DNA of 64,000 nt from assembly GCF_029633825.1 (NCBI RefSeq), contig NZ_CP090641.1:434001-498000 (forward strand). The letters run 5' to 3'. Within the stretch, counting starts at the first letter, position 1; every line of letters starts with the position of its first letter. Made by a program: the position numbers and the translations under genes. The stretch comes from Burkholderia contaminans (GTDB lineage Bacteria > Pseudomonadota > Gammaproteobacteria > Burkholderiales > Burkholderiaceae). This document shows, piece after piece, positions 1 through 8,439 of the stretch. The notes beneath the pieces were generated by a model, which did not search any database, was not told the DNA's origin, and saw only the letters and a program-made list of their open reading frames with translations.

Positions 1-147
1 CAGGCCGAATCGAGCGTGCTGTATACGCAACTGCGCCGCGCGCAGAACCCGGCCGAGCTGCGCATCGTCGACGGCGGGCATACGTGGGACGTCTGGCGCG
101 GGCTGCTCGGGCAAGGATTGAAGTACGCGCTCGAATGCGTGAAGTGA
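1..147 (+). CDS. Putative esterase (alpha/beta hydrolase), C-terminal fragment
   Basis: This is the 3' end of a gene that begins before the window. Frame 1 reads 48 codons to TGA at 145-147. The end includes GGHTWDVWR, which resembles the catalytic-histidine region of esterase-D/YieL-type putative esterases (G-H-x-W-x-x-W). The nucleophile and acid residues lie outside the window, so the family call rests on this short segment. A GC-rich hairpin with a T run follows immediately. Confidence 0.6.
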   Translation, partial: QAESSVLYTQLRRAQNPAELRIVDGGHTWDVWRGLLGQGLKYALECVK

Positions 148-154
148 TGGCGGG

Positions 155-176
155 CGGGCGCGGCCTCGCCCGTTTT
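155..176 (+). terminator. Rho-independent terminator after the esterase
   Basis: CGGGCG (155-160) pairs with CGCCCG (167-172) across the loop CGGCCT and is followed by TTTT (173-176). It lies 8 bp after the esterase stop, between that gene and the convergent monooxygenase. Confidence 0.6.
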
Positions 177-289
177 CGTCAGGCTGGCCGGTGACCGGTA
201 GTCTTTCGATCAGTCTCGTCTCCTGCGTCCGCCATCGCGGCGCACCGGTCGCGCCGGTCTCGCCTGATGGCGTGCTCACGATTGCGGGC

Positions 290-1504
290 TCACAGCCACG
301 TGCCACCCTGCCGTTCGCTCGGCTCCCCGGCCAGCGCATCGAAATCGTGAATCCAGTCCAGGTGATGCAGCACGCTGTCGCGCGCGGCCAGACGCGCATT
401 GCGCGCCTGCGCGGCCGGCCCGTCGGGCAGGTGCAGCACGTCGGCCACGGAAATCGACGCGTACTGCACCTTGCGCGTGCGGCCGCGACGCAGTCGCTCA
501 TACGCTTCCTGCGCTTCGCGCCAGTTGCCCGGCCCGGCCTGCGCCAGTTGCGCGGCGAGCACCACCGCATCCTCGATCGACTGGTTCGCGCCCTGCCCGT
601 GATGCGGCACCAGCGCATGCGCGGCGTCGCCGATCAGCGTCACGCGGCCGCGGCTCCAGCGGCCGAGCGGCGGCCGGTGGAACAGCCCCCAGCGCTGGCT
701 GATCGGCACGGCAGTGATCATCTGCACCACCGCCGGATGCCAATCCCCGAACACGCGCAGTTGCTCGCCCTCTTCCGACGGCATCACCCAGTCGCGCGAC
801 GGCCACGGTGACGGATGACGCTCGACCAGCAGGAAATTCTGGTCGCCGTCGTCGCCGATCGGATAGTGCAGCAGGTGCCCGTGCGGCCCGATCCAGTACT
901 GCAGCGTTTCGGGATCGGGCAAAAGGCTCAGCCGCGCGGCCGGCACCACGCCGCGAAACCCCGAACACCCCGAATACAGCGCATCGTCGTAGCCGAGCAT
1001 CCAGCGCCGCGTGAGCGAGCGAGCGCCGTCCGCGCCGATCACGAGATCGGCGTCGACGCGCGCCCCGTTGTCGAACGACAGCGTGACGCGATCGGGATGC
1101 TGCGCGAGATCGATCAGCCGATGGCCGAGATGAATGGCGTCGAGGCCGACCGCCTTCGACAGCACGGCCTGCAGATCCGCGCGATGCACGCCCCAGTACG
1201 CGCCGCCGAATTGCCGGCGATAGTCGGGGTCGCCGCGATGATGGCCGATCACCGCGCCGCTGCGGCCGTCGCGATAGACGAGCCCCGGGATGTCCGCGCA
1301 CACCGCGTCGAAGGCCGCCCGCAATCCCATCCGTTCGTAGAAGCGCGTCGCATTGGCCGACAGCGCGACGGCCGCGCCGACTTCGCGCAACACCTCCGTC
1401 TGTTCGTAGAGCTGCGCGTCGATGCCGTGCTCGCGCAGGGCGAGCGCGAGCGTCAGGCCGCCGATCCCGGCGCCGACGATCGCAATCTTCAGGTTCGTCT
1501 GCAT
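290..1504 (-). CDS. FAD-dependent monooxygenase (salicylate/3-hydroxybenzoate hydroxylase type)
   Basis: 404 residues, the normal length for group A single-component flavoprotein hydroxylases. The N-terminal Rossmann motif GAGIGGLTLALALREHG is at about residues 11-27. A DG-type motif (VIGADGARS) lies near residue 155, and the FAD-ribityl motif GDAAHALVPHHGQGANQSIE lies near residue 290. Such enzymes are cytosolic and use NAD(P)H and O2 to hydroxylate phenolic acids; the substrate here cannot be read from sequence. The LysR gene at 1669 is divergent, with a short shared promoter region, and is the likely regulator. Other group A hydroxylases, such as those acting on non-aromatic substrates, cannot be excluded. 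Confidence 0.85.
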   Translation of the reverse strand: MQTNLKIAIVGAGIGGLTLALALREHGIDAQLYEQTEVLREVGAAVALSANATRFYERMGLRAAFDAVCADIPGLVYRDGRSGAVIGHHRGDPDYRRQFGGAYWGVHRADLQAVLSKAVGLDAIHLGHRLIDLAQHPDRVTLSFDNGARVDADLVIGADGARSLTRRWMLGYDDALYSGCSGFRGVVPAARLSLLPDPETLQYWIGPHGHLLHYPIGDDGDQNFLLVERHPSPWPSRDWVMPSEEGEQLRVFGDWHPAVVQMITAVPISQRWGLFHRPPLGRWSRGRVTLIGDAAHALVPHHGQGANQSIEDAVVLAAQLAQAGPGNWREAQEAYERLRRGRTRKVQYASISVADVLHLPDGPAAQARNARLAARDSVLHHLDWIHDFDALAGEPSERQGGTWL

Positions 1505-1668
1505 GATGAAGGTGTCTCCGATGTTCCGATGTGGGCTCTGCGGCGTGCGCAGCGGTCATGTCGATTGCATGGGCCGTATCGGCATTCTCGGGAGCGGACT
1601 TTCATCCCGCAATAAAATGACCGGAATCTGCTTCATCACTGAATGCAATGAACCGGCGAGGCCCAACC

Positions 1669-2622
1669 ATGGAACTGAGCGATGTCGACCTCAACCTGCT
1701 GCTGCTATTCCAGCGGCTGATGCAGGAACGGCGCGTATCGAGCGTCGCCGAGCAGATGAACATGAGCCAGCCGGGCGTGAGCAATGCGCTCGCGAAGCTG
1801 CGCCGCCGGCTCGGCGATCCGCTGTTCGTGCGCGGGCCGGGCGGCGTGGTGCCGACACCGTTCGCACTGCGCCTCGCGGAACCCGTGTCGCACGCGCTCG
1901 CGACGCTGCACGCCGCGCTCAACCCCGAGACCGGTTTCGATCCGCTGCGCGCCACGCGCACGCTGACGATCGGCATGACCGATATCGGCGAAGTCGTGTT
2001 CCTGCCGGCGCTGCTCGAACACCTGTCGCAAGCAGCGCCGGGCATCGCACTCAATACGGTGCGCGACACGAGCGTCAACCTCGGCGACGCAATGGCAGAC
2101 GGCCGCGTCGACCTCGCGATCGGCCTGCTGCCGCAGCTCAAGGGCGGCTTCTACCAGCGCCGGCTGTTCGATCAGCGCTACGTGTGCCTGTTCCGGCGCG
2201 GGCACCCGCTCGAAGACGCGCCGCTGACGGTCGACACGTGGCGCAATGCGGAGCACCTGGTCGTGGTGTCGGCCGGCACCGGTCACGGGCAGGTGGACGA
2301 ATGGCTGAAGCGCCGCCGCGTGGCGCGCCAGGTGCGGCTCACGGTGCCGCACTTCATGAGCGTCGGCTACATCCTGCAGCGCACCGACCTGATCGCGACG
2401 GTGCCCGAGCATCTTGCGCAGCAGCTCGCCGCACCGTTTTCGCTGGGCTGGCGCGCGTTGCCCGTCACGCTGCCGGGCGCGCCGATTCACATGCTCTGGC
2501 ATACGCGGGTCAATCAGGACGAAGGGAACAAATGGCTGCGCGACGTGGTGGTCGACCTGTTTGCGGAGTCAGGCACGCGGGCGCGGAAAGCCGTACCTGG
2601 CCGGAAGAAGTCGTCGACGTGA
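1669..2622 (+). CDS. LysR-family transcriptional regulator
   Basis: About 317 residues. The N-terminal winged HTH (SVAEQMNMSQPGVSNALAKL) is followed by RRRLGDPLFVR and a type 2 periplasmic-binding-protein fold effector domain. The frame is open from ATG 1648, but ATG 1669 (MELSDVDLNLL) is preferred because GGCGAGG lies about 8 bp upstream and it matches the usual LysR N-terminus. It is divergent from the FAD monooxygenase and co-directional with the SDR at 2746. LysR proteins usually control the adjacent divergent gene and repress themselves, so these two neighbours are the expected targets. The effector is unknown. Confidence 0.9.
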   Translation: MELSDVDLNLLLLFQRLMQERRVSSVAEQMNMSQPGVSNALAKLRRRLGDPLFVRGPGGVVPTPFALRLAEPVSHALATLHAALNPETGFDPLRATRTLTIGMTDIGEVVFLPALLEHLSQAAPGIALNTVRDTSVNLGDAMADGRVDLAIGLLPQLKGGFYQRRLFDQRYVCLFRRGHPLEDAPLTVDTWRNAEHLVVVSAGTGHGQVDEWLKRRRVARQVRLTVPHFMSVGYILQRTDLIATVPEHLAQQLAAPFSLGWRALPVTLPGAPIHMLWHTRVNQDEGNKWLRDVVVDLFAESGTRARKAVPGRKKSST

Positions 2623-2745
2623 TGGAGCGTGCCTTACGATGTTGGTCGAACATGCGTGCCGCGCATTTCGACTACATTGCCGAAACGGCAAGGTCATCGT
2701 TCATCCCCGGCCTCATCCGTCATTCAACTCGCAGGAAATCAAGCC

Positions 2746-3504
2746 ATGTCTGTCTCGAAGAAATTCGCAGCCGTCACGGGCGCCGGCTCCGGCATCGGTC
2801 GCGCAGCGGCCATCGCGCTCGCCCAGGCGGGATTCACCGTCGCACTGCTCGGACGCACCGAAGCCTCGTTGCGCGAGACGCAGGATGCGATCCGCACCGC
2901 CGGGGGCGACGCACACGCGTTTCCGGCGGACGTCACCGACGAAGCATCGGTCGACCACGCGTTCGCGCAGATCGCGCAGCAGTTCGGCCGGCTCGACGTG
3001 CTGTTCAACAACGCCGGCCGCAACGCGCCGCCGGTTTCCCTCGACGAATACGAATTCGACGTGTGGAACAGCGTCGTCGCGACGAACCTGACCGGCGTCT
3101 TCCTGTGTGCGCGAGCCGCGTGGCGCCTGATGAAAGCGCAATCGCCGCAGGGCGGCAGGATCATCAACAACGGCTCGATCTCGGCCCATGCGCCGCGCCC
3201 CGATACGATCGCGTACACGGCCACCAAGCATGCGGTGACCGGGATCACCCGGTCGCTGGCCCTCGACGGCCGCCGGTACAACATCGCGTGCGGCCAGATC
3301 GACATCGGCAACGCGGCGACATCGCTCACGGAACGGATGACGCAAGGCGTCCCGCAGGCCGACGGCAGCCTCGCGCCCGAGGCGCGCATGGACGTCACGC
3401 ATGTCGCGAACGCGATCGTCCAGATGGCGAACCTGCCGCTCGACACGAACATCCTGAACATGACGATCATGGCGACCGCGATGCCGTTCGTCGGCCGAGG
3501 CTGA
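2746..3504 (+). CDS. SDR-family NAD(P)-dependent oxidoreductase
   Basis: 252 residues, classical SDR length. The cofactor motif is [10 protein letters not shown] near residues 11-20, the structural motif is NNAGRN, and the catalytic Ser and YxxxK are in NGSISAH and YTATK. The start is ATG 2746, with AGGAAA about 8 bp upstream; the frame is open further upstream but without SDR-like sequence. It follows the LysR gene by about 120 bp and probably has its own promoter. The substrate is not readable. Together with the divergent hydroxylase it may form a small catabolic unit; that link is inference. Confidence 0.88.
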   Translation: MSVSKKFAAVTGAGSGIGRAAAIALAQAGFTVALLGRTEASLRETQDAIRTAGGDAHAFPADVTDEASVDHAFAQIAQQFGRLDVLFNNAGRNAPPVSLDEYEFDVWNSVVATNLTGVFLCARAAWRLMKAQSPQGGRIINNGSISAHAPRPDTIAYTATKHAVTGITRSLALDGRRYNIACGQIDIGNAATSLTERMTQGVPQADGSLAPEARMDVTHVANAIVQMANLPLDTNILNMTIMATAMPFVGRG

Positions 3505-3782
3505 ACGAAGCGCTCGCGACGCCCGTCCAGGCCGGCCCGCAGCGGCAGGCATCACCCGCCGATGATTGCTGACGACGTCACGTACTGTCGGGCGAACTCG
3601 AGCTGCACTTCGAGCACGCCAAACCGATGAGATCAGCGCGCCGGTGACCGCGCGCTGATCTCGTCGCATCGGCCGCATGCGTGCGTGGCGCCGTTACCCG
3701 AAGGCGGGACGCTGCTCGTGGTGCTCACGCCGCCGGGTCAGGCACCGCCGAAGCTGCTGTCGCCGTAGCATGGTGCCGTGCG
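3505..3782. other. Intergenic region with hairpin and possible decayed 3' coding fragment
   Basis: No intact gene. A strong inverted repeat sits at 3629-3662. After it, one plus-strand frame ending at TAG 3766-3768 reads LPEGGTLLVVLTPPGQ and has protein-like composition, but it has no plausible start and upstream in-frame sequence is not convincing. It may be the tail of a lost gene. Confidence 0.3.
3629..3662. terminator. Long hairpin, terminator-like, downstream of the SDR
   Basis: Arm GAGATCAGCGCG (3629-3640) is the exact reverse complement of 3651-3662. The 10-nt spacer can itself partly pair. No T run follows, so it may be a bidirectional or Rho-assisted terminator between the SDR (+) and the H-NS-like gene (-). 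Confidence 0.45.
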
Positions 3783-4118
3783 TCAGCCGGCCCGGGTTTT
3801 CTTGCCGGTGGACGGCGGCCTGGCGATGACGAACTGACGACGATCCTTGCCCCTGATCCAGAGCGGCGCATTGCCGCGCCCGCTCCACTCCTTTCCGCTC
3901 GCCGGGTCGCGATAGCGCGCCGGCAACACTTTCACGACGTACGAACCCCGGCTGCCGTTGCGGCCGACCAGGTCGCGATGCTTGATCGCATAGGTGTCCA
4001 TCAACGAGTGAACCGCCGCGATCGCATCGACGCGTTCGCGCGCGCGTGCTCGCTCGATTTCCTCGTCCAGTTCGGCCAGCTCGACTACGAGCTGTGCATA
4101 GGTCTTGCTCGCGCTCAT
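3783..4118 (-). CDS. H-NS family nucleoid-associated protein
   Basis: About 111 residues from ATG 4118 (MSASKTYAQLVVELAELDE). The N-terminal half is a predicted coiled coil (LVVELAELDEEIERARARE) for oligomerisation. The C-terminal half carries YRDPASGKEWSGRGNAPLWI, the conserved H-NS DNA-binding motif of Burkholderia-type paralogues. The frame is open to 4172, with alternative ATGs at 4127 and upstream, and no clear ribosome site decides between them. Such proteins bind AT-rich or horizontally acquired DNA and silence it. This one is small and solitary, divergent from the TetR gene with the long palindrome in between. Confidence 0.85.
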   Translation of the reverse strand: MSASKTYAQLVVELAELDEEIERARARERVDAIAAVHSLMDTYAIKHRDLVGRNGSRGSYVVKVLPARYRDPASGKEWSGRGNAPLWIRGKDRRQFVIARPPSTGKKTRAG

Positions 4119-4370
4119 CTTCTTCATGCCCCGCATCCACATCTGCATGCGAACCGCCATGATTCGCATCACTAACTGACTGTTTCACGACGCCCCGTGA
4201 CGACGGGATCCACACGATCGGCTCGCGGCTCGCGTCGGCGCATCGAAGCACGCGACACGCGGGCAACGACACACCGCCGCGCACCGGTTCACAGTGCGCG
4301 CCCCCGCGTCGCCCCGAACGTCCGCCCGGGGAATCCCCACTGCAGACGTCCGGCGACACAATCGCGCCCT

Positions 4371-4402
4371 GCGTTTCAAATATCAAGTGATATTTGAAAC
4401 GC
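4371..4402. promoter_or_regulatory. Perfect 15+15 bp inverted repeat, probable TetR operator
   Basis: GCGTTTCAAATATCA (4371-4385) and its exact reverse complement (4388-4402) are separated by AG. The site is AT-rich in a GC-rich background and lies 47-79 bp upstream of the TetR start. TetR repressors normally bind such palindromes in their own promoter region. Confidence 0.7.
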
Positions 4403-4421
4403 GATCGTAATGGTATCTATC

Positions 4422-4440
4422 TCAAATATCAACTGATATC
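4422..4440. promoter_or_regulatory. Second, imperfect operator copy
   Basis: TCAAATATCA (4422-4431), spacer AC, then TGATATC (4434-4440). The left half is identical to the core of the site at 4371-4402. The right half matches for seven bases and then diverges. It ends 9 bp before the TetR ATG, in the leader, where binding would block transcription or initiation. Confidence 0.55.
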
Positions 4441-4449
4441 CTGCCTGCC

Positions 4450-5076
4450 ATGAACATGTCCTCCCTTCCCCCGCGGCTGAGCCGCGAAGAAAGCCGACAG
4501 CAGACCCGCGCCCATTTGCTCGCCGCGGCGAAACGGCTGTTCGTCGATCGCGGGTTCGCCGGCACGTCGCTCAGGGATATCGCGGCCGAGGCCGGTTATA
4601 CGCAGGGCGCGTTCTATTCGAATTTCGCGAGCAAGGAGGAACTGTTCGTCGAACTGATGCGGGAGCGTTCGACGACGCAGGTGGCCGACATCGCGCGGGC
4701 GCTGAGCGACCCGTCCGCGTCCGGGGAGGACATCCTGAATGCGCTGGATGTCTGGTCGCGGACCGTCGATGCCGAGCCCGAGTGGTCGGTGCTGGGCGTC
4801 GAATTCAAGCTTCAGGGGCGGCGCAACCCCGCTTTCGCCATCGCGTCGCAGGCATTGCTGGACGCCCATCGCGATGGCCTCGCCTATTGCATCGAGCAGA
4901 TTTTCGCGCGGCTGAAGAAAGTGCCGCCCGAACCGCCGGCCGTCCTGGCCATTTCGTTCATGGGGCTCTCGCAAGGCCTGGCGCTGCAGCAGTCGATCCT
5001 GTCCGAGGTGCCGATCGGGCACATGATCATGGTGTTCCTGCGTAGCCTCCTGGCCACGGCCGAGCCCGTGCGTTGA
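4450..5076 (+). CDS. TetR-family transcriptional regulator
   Basis: 208 residues. The N-terminal HTH (AAKRLFVDRGFAGTSLRDIA followed by AGYTQGAFYSNFASKEEL) is a textbook TetR DNA-binding domain. The C-terminal helical domain has no recognisable ligand signature. The start at ATG 4450 (MNMSSLPPRLS) fits the operator positions; ATG 4456 is possible. Two related palindromes lie just upstream, so autoregulation is likely. The flanking genes are an H-NS-like gene (divergent) and an NmrA-like oxidoreductase (convergent). Neither is obviously co-transcribed, so the target may be itself or a distant gene. Confidence 0.9.
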   Translation: MNMSSLPPRLSREESRQQTRAHLLAAAKRLFVDRGFAGTSLRDIAAEAGYTQGAFYSNFASKEELFVELMRERSTTQVADIARALSDPSASGEDILNALDVWSRTVDAEPEWSVLGVEFKLQGRRNPAFAIASQALLDAHRDGLAYCIEQIFARLKKVPPEPPAVLAISFMGLSQGLALQQSILSEVPIGHMIMVFLRSLLATAEPVR

Positions 5077-5108
5077 CCGTAAAGGTCACTCGCGACCGGG
5101 AAGTGACA

Positions 5109-5125
5109 GGCTCCACGATGGAGCC
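5109..5125. terminator. Short hairpin between convergent genes
   Basis: GGCTCCA (5109-5115) and TGGAGCC (5119-5125) form a 7-bp stem with a 3-nt loop, 33 bp after the TetR stop. There is no T run. The rest of 5077-5261 shows no gene. Confidence 0.35.
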
Positions 5126-5261
5126 GGATCGCGCGTGATGCCGTGCGGGCCATTGCGGCCGCTCGACGCACGCGAGGGCGCCGTATCCGGGCAGCGCCGC
5201 GGCACCGCCGCTCACGAACGCCGAGATGCCGCGGTGATGCGCCGCCTGCGGATGTACAGCA

Positions 5262-6134
5262 TCAGGCCCGCAGGAGCTCCTCGGCGACCTGTTCGAACGG
5301 CACCCGCCCTTGTCGACGCTCGACGGCATCGTCACTCCCGAAATCGATGTGCCCGCTGTTCAGCCCGTGATTCAGTTCGATGAATCCGTTGATCGCCGCA
5401 CTGGAGAACGGATTCATCGCGAGTACGCCAGCCCACTCCGAAGGCGCGAGCGCCATGGGCCTCACCGGTCGATCGAGCGCGCGCGCAAAGATCGCCGCGA
5501 TGTCGGCAGGCGAATAGGCAGCCGGCCCTTCCAGGCCGATCTTGCGGATGCCTGTCCAGTCTTCACGCAGCAAATCCGCCGCGACCCGGCCGATGTCCTC
5601 GGTTGCGACCATCGGAATGGCGCGCTCCACCGGCACGAGCAGGCTCGGCAGGATGCCCTGCGTACGCACCGGCTCGACGACGCGCGCCCAGTTCTCCATG
5701 AAGTACGCCGCGCGCAGGAACACGACCGGAATGCCCAGCTCGGCCAGTCGTTGCTCGGCCGTGCGGTTGGTCGCGATCACGCCGGTGCCGCTCGGCCGGT
5801 CCGCACCGACCGACGACAGCAGCACGAGTTTCGGCAAGCCCGCCGCGCGTACCGCTTCGGCAACGGCGCGCGCCGTCACGTCCGCGTGTTCGAACAGGTT
5901 CTCCAGCGCATAGTTGGGCGGCTTGACCAGATACGTACCGCACGCACCGGCAAAGGCACGCGTCAATGCAGCGGAATCGGCCAGATCGGCAACGGCCACT
6001 TCCGCGCCCTGTTCAGCCCAGCGCGCCGCCTTCGCGCGATCGCGCACGACCACGCGCACCGCGACGCCCGCATCGATCAGGGCCTGGGCCGCAACGGCGC
6101 CCGTGCGGCCGGTGACACCCGTGACAACAAACAT
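5262..6134 (-). CDS. NmrA/HSCARG-like NAD(P)-binding oxidoreductase
   Basis: 290 residues. The N-terminal Rossmann motif is MFVVTGVTGRTGAVAAQAL (GxTGxxG type), followed by VVVRDRAKAARW, the usual NADP-contacting segment. The atypical-SDR pattern continues with LVLLSSVGAD and FLRAAYFMENW, typical of NmrA-like and QOR2-type proteins. The start at 6134 has GGAGGA directly upstream; a longer frame to 6158 lacks a ribosome site. It is divergent from the LysR gene at 6221 with an 86-bp gap, the classic regulator-target arrangement. It may be a quinone or NADPH-sensing oxidoreductase. Confidence 0.88.
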   Translation of the reverse strand: MFVVTGVTGRTGAVAAQALIDAGVAVRVVVRDRAKAARWAEQGAEVAVADLADSAALTRAFAGACGTYLVKPPNYALENLFEHADVTARAVAEAVRAAGLPKLVLLSSVGADRPSGTGVIATNRTAEQRLAELGIPVVFLRAAYFMENWARVVEPVRTQGILPSLLVPVERAIPMVATEDIGRVAADLLREDWTGIRKIGLEGPAAYSPADIAAIFARALDRPVRPMALAPSEWAGVLAMNPFSSAAINGFIELNHGLNSGHIDFGSDDAVERRQGRVPFEQVAEELLRA

Positions 6135-6220
6135 ATTTTCCTCCGACAGCCGCCCCACCCGTTGGAGCGATGGCTTCGATGATGTACGCTGGCTTCACAT
6201 AACTCAAATGCATACCAATC

Positions 6221-7150
6221 ATGTCCAGCATGCACGAAGTGGATTTGCGCGCCGTCGATCTCAACCTGCTCAAGCTGCTCGACGCATTGCTCAAGGAACG
6301 CAGCGTCACGCGCGCCGGCGTGCGGCTCGGCCTGACGCAACCGGCGGCAAGCCGCGCGCTGGGCCGGCTGCGCACGCTGCTCGACGATCGTGTCGTCGTG
6401 CGCACGCCGAAGGGGCTGGAGTTCACGCCGCGCGCGGCGTCGCTCGCGCTGCGCGTGTCGCGCGTGCTGGCGGAAGCGGCCAGCATCGTCGCGCCTGCGG
6501 AATTCGATCCGGCCACCGCCCGCGGAGAGTTCTCGATCGCGAGCCTCGATCACATGGCACTGACGCTGATACCTGACGTGAATGCGCGGCTGGAGCAGCG
6601 CGCGCCAGGCATGGATCTCGTCGTGCCGCCGTCACGCGGCAACAACGTCGAACGCGTGGCGGACGGCACGGCCGGTATCGCGCTCGGCGCGTTCGACGAC
6701 GATACGCTGCCCGCCGGCATCTATCGTCGCAAGCTCTACGACGACAGCCTGGTCTGCATCGTGCGCAACGGGCATCCGGTGTTGTCGTCGCGGCTGACGC
6801 CGAAGCGTTTCGCGGCGCTGTCGCACGTGCTGGTGACGATCGGCGGCCGCGGTGGCGAGCAGGTCGACGCGGCGCTCGCGCGGCAAGGGCTGCAGCGACG
6901 CATCGCGATGCGGTTGCCGCATTTTCTGGTAGCGCCGATGGTGGTCGCGAAAAGCGACATGACCGTGGTGCTGCCGCGCCGTCTCGCGCAACACGTCGCG
7001 CAGTCGATGCCGGTCACGCTCGCCGAACTGCCCGTCGACGTGCCGCCGTTTGCGTTGACGATGATCTGGCACGAGCGCACGCACGACGATCCGGCGTACG
7101 GGTGGCTGCGCGCGCAGATCGCGGAAATTGCGCAGGAGATGGCGCCGTAG
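6221..7150 (+). CDS. LysR-family transcriptional regulator
   Basis: 309 residues. N-terminal HTH with LDALLKERSVTRAGVRLGLT and QPAASRALGRLRTLL, then the effector-binding domain. The start at ATG 6221 (MSSMHEVDLRAVDLN) fits the family; a second ATG at 6230 is possible. It is divergent from the NmrA-like gene, which it probably controls. Like the LysR at 1669 it has the D-L-N-L-L N-terminus of the NodD/NahR-like branch. Confidence 0.9.
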   Translation: MSSMHEVDLRAVDLNLLKLLDALLKERSVTRAGVRLGLTQPAASRALGRLRTLLDDRVVVRTPKGLEFTPRAASLALRVSRVLAEAASIVAPAEFDPATARGEFSIASLDHMALTLIPDVNARLEQRAPGMDLVVPPSRGNNVERVADGTAGIALGAFDDDTLPAGIYRRKLYDDSLVCIVRNGHPVLSSRLTPKRFAALSHVLVTIGGRGGEQVDAALARQGLQRRIAMRLPHFLVAPMVVAKSDMTVVLPRRLAQHVAQSMPVTLAELPVDVPPFALTMIWHERTHDDPAYGWLRAQIAEIAQEMAP

Positions 7151-7648
7151 CGCTCGACCGCTCCTGGCGTAGGGCAATCACCCAACCGATGCATGCCGCG
7201 CGTGCGCGAACACGCGGCGATTTCCGTGCACCGTCCTGCTGCGCGATCGCGAGCCTGCGGCCCGTCACGTCCGGTTTCCGCTGATCGCCCGCATCGCGTC
7301 TGCACGGCATGCGAAAGCACCTGACCCTGGCCGACGCGCTTTCACCCGATGAAGCCAACTGATCTCGGAAAAATGGCGACCAGCTCTATCGCCTATTCAA
7401 CATTCCGGCGCGCATCTACGTAGTGCAGCATTGCCATACTATTGGCGCCGCCGTTCGCAAGCAGGCCGAGATTTGCACTCGCGCGCAGTTTTGTCGCCCC
7501 CAACCGGATCGTTTTCATGGATGGTTTCACTACACGTTACCGTCCGCGATCCGCTCAAGCAGGTAACGCAAAATTTACCGGTGTACATCGGCGGCGCGAC
7601 GAGCCGGCCGATGACGCCGTGCTTTACGCACCCCAAATCGACCTTCCG
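7151..7648. other. Gene-poor stretch with coding-like debris
   Basis: About 500 bp with no intact gene. One plus-strand frame from about 7365 reads protein-like text (GDQLYRLFNIPARIYVV) and one minus-strand frame around 7500-7620 also reads plausibly (APPMYTGKF). Neither has a start, family match or consistent length. Decayed gene pieces are the simplest reading. Confidence 0.35.
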
Positions 7649-8266
7649 TTACTTCGGGCGTTGGGACAGGGCGGTCGCAAGCGCGTTTCCGAAGTGTTCG
7701 ACGGCCCCGTCGAAGCGCGACGCACCTACATCGAAAACCCAATGCCGCAGTGAAGGTAACGCAGCAAGCCCCAGTTCCGCGATCCGGTACCGTGTGGCTA
7801 TCGTGGCCAGCACAGCCATCACCATGACTTCCGGCATCCCTTCGGTGGCTGCGGTCGCCAACCCGCCGTCGAGTACGCTCGGCGCGAAAGCTACACTCCG
7901 CGCACCCTGCTGCATCGCCGTTCGGGCCGCCGTGGCGGCGGCATTCGCGGTTACGGCAATCGTCCAGCTTGCGGGTTCACCAAGCCCGACCAGTAGCAGG
8001 CTACCCGCCTCGATGCCCGCGGGTGGGCGGCTGATCAACAGCGTTTCCATCGGCGCTGCCAGAAAGTAACCTTCGCGCCGCAACCCAGTGAGCGCCCCTG
8101 AAAGCGCGAGGTCGAGATGGCGTAGTCCGCCCGTCGGCCCCTCACCTGCCGCCTCGCGAGCAAACATGCAACCACATGAAAGATCGACCTGTGCACCCAC
8201 GCCATCCCATGCAGCAACCTCGAAGGTCACATCACGCCAACTGCCGATGATCTGTCGAAGAACCAT
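7649..8266 (-). CDS. Stand-alone M17 leucyl aminopeptidase N-terminal-like domain protein
   Basis: 205 residues. The segment LDLALSGALTGLRREGYF, then ETLLISRPP and AGSLLLVGLGEP, matches the N-terminal (macro-like) domain of PepA/M17 aminopeptidases. The C-terminal catalytic domain with its metal ligands is absent, and the protein ends at a normal stop (RPK). It therefore cannot be a peptidase by itself; a binding or regulatory role is possible. It is the last gene of the minus-strand block pirin-DoxX-GMC-hypothetical, with about 170 bp before it. The start at 8266 (MVLRQIIGSW) is the first ATG. Confidence 0.7.
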   Translation of the reverse strand: MVLRQIIGSWRDVTFEVAAWDGVGAQVDLSCGCMFAREAAGEGPTGGLRHLDLALSGALTGLRREGYFLAAPMETLLISRPPAGIEAGSLLLVGLGEPASWTIAVTANAAATAARTAMQQGARSVAFAPSVLDGGLATAATEGMPEVMVMAVLATIATRYRIAELGLAALPSLRHWVFDVGASRFDGAVEHFGNALATALSQRPK

Positions 8267-8439
8267 ATCGTCTCTCCCGTGAGCTCAGGACGCGGCTGGG
8301 TCACCTTCGATCCTGATGATCAACAGTAACCCCCGTGCGTGCAATAGACCAACATTGGCGTGCGGTCCGGATCAGCGGTTTGTGCTGATCGGGATTTCCC
8401 CTAGAAGGCTTCCCGTTCACGCGAAGTCGAAGCGGCGAC

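Larger units (their letters stand above)
4119..4449. other. Divergent intergenic region H-NS-like / TetR
   Basis: 331 bp without a gene. It holds the perfect inverted repeat at 4371-4402 and a second imperfect copy at 4422-4440, both near the TetR end. The rest is GC-rich with no recognisable feature. Confidence 0.6.

Noticed and set aside
1422..3572. A 716-codon plus-strand frame across the LysR and SDR genes
   Set aside because: It runs through two well-supported genes in another frame and has Arg/Ala-rich, motif-free translation.
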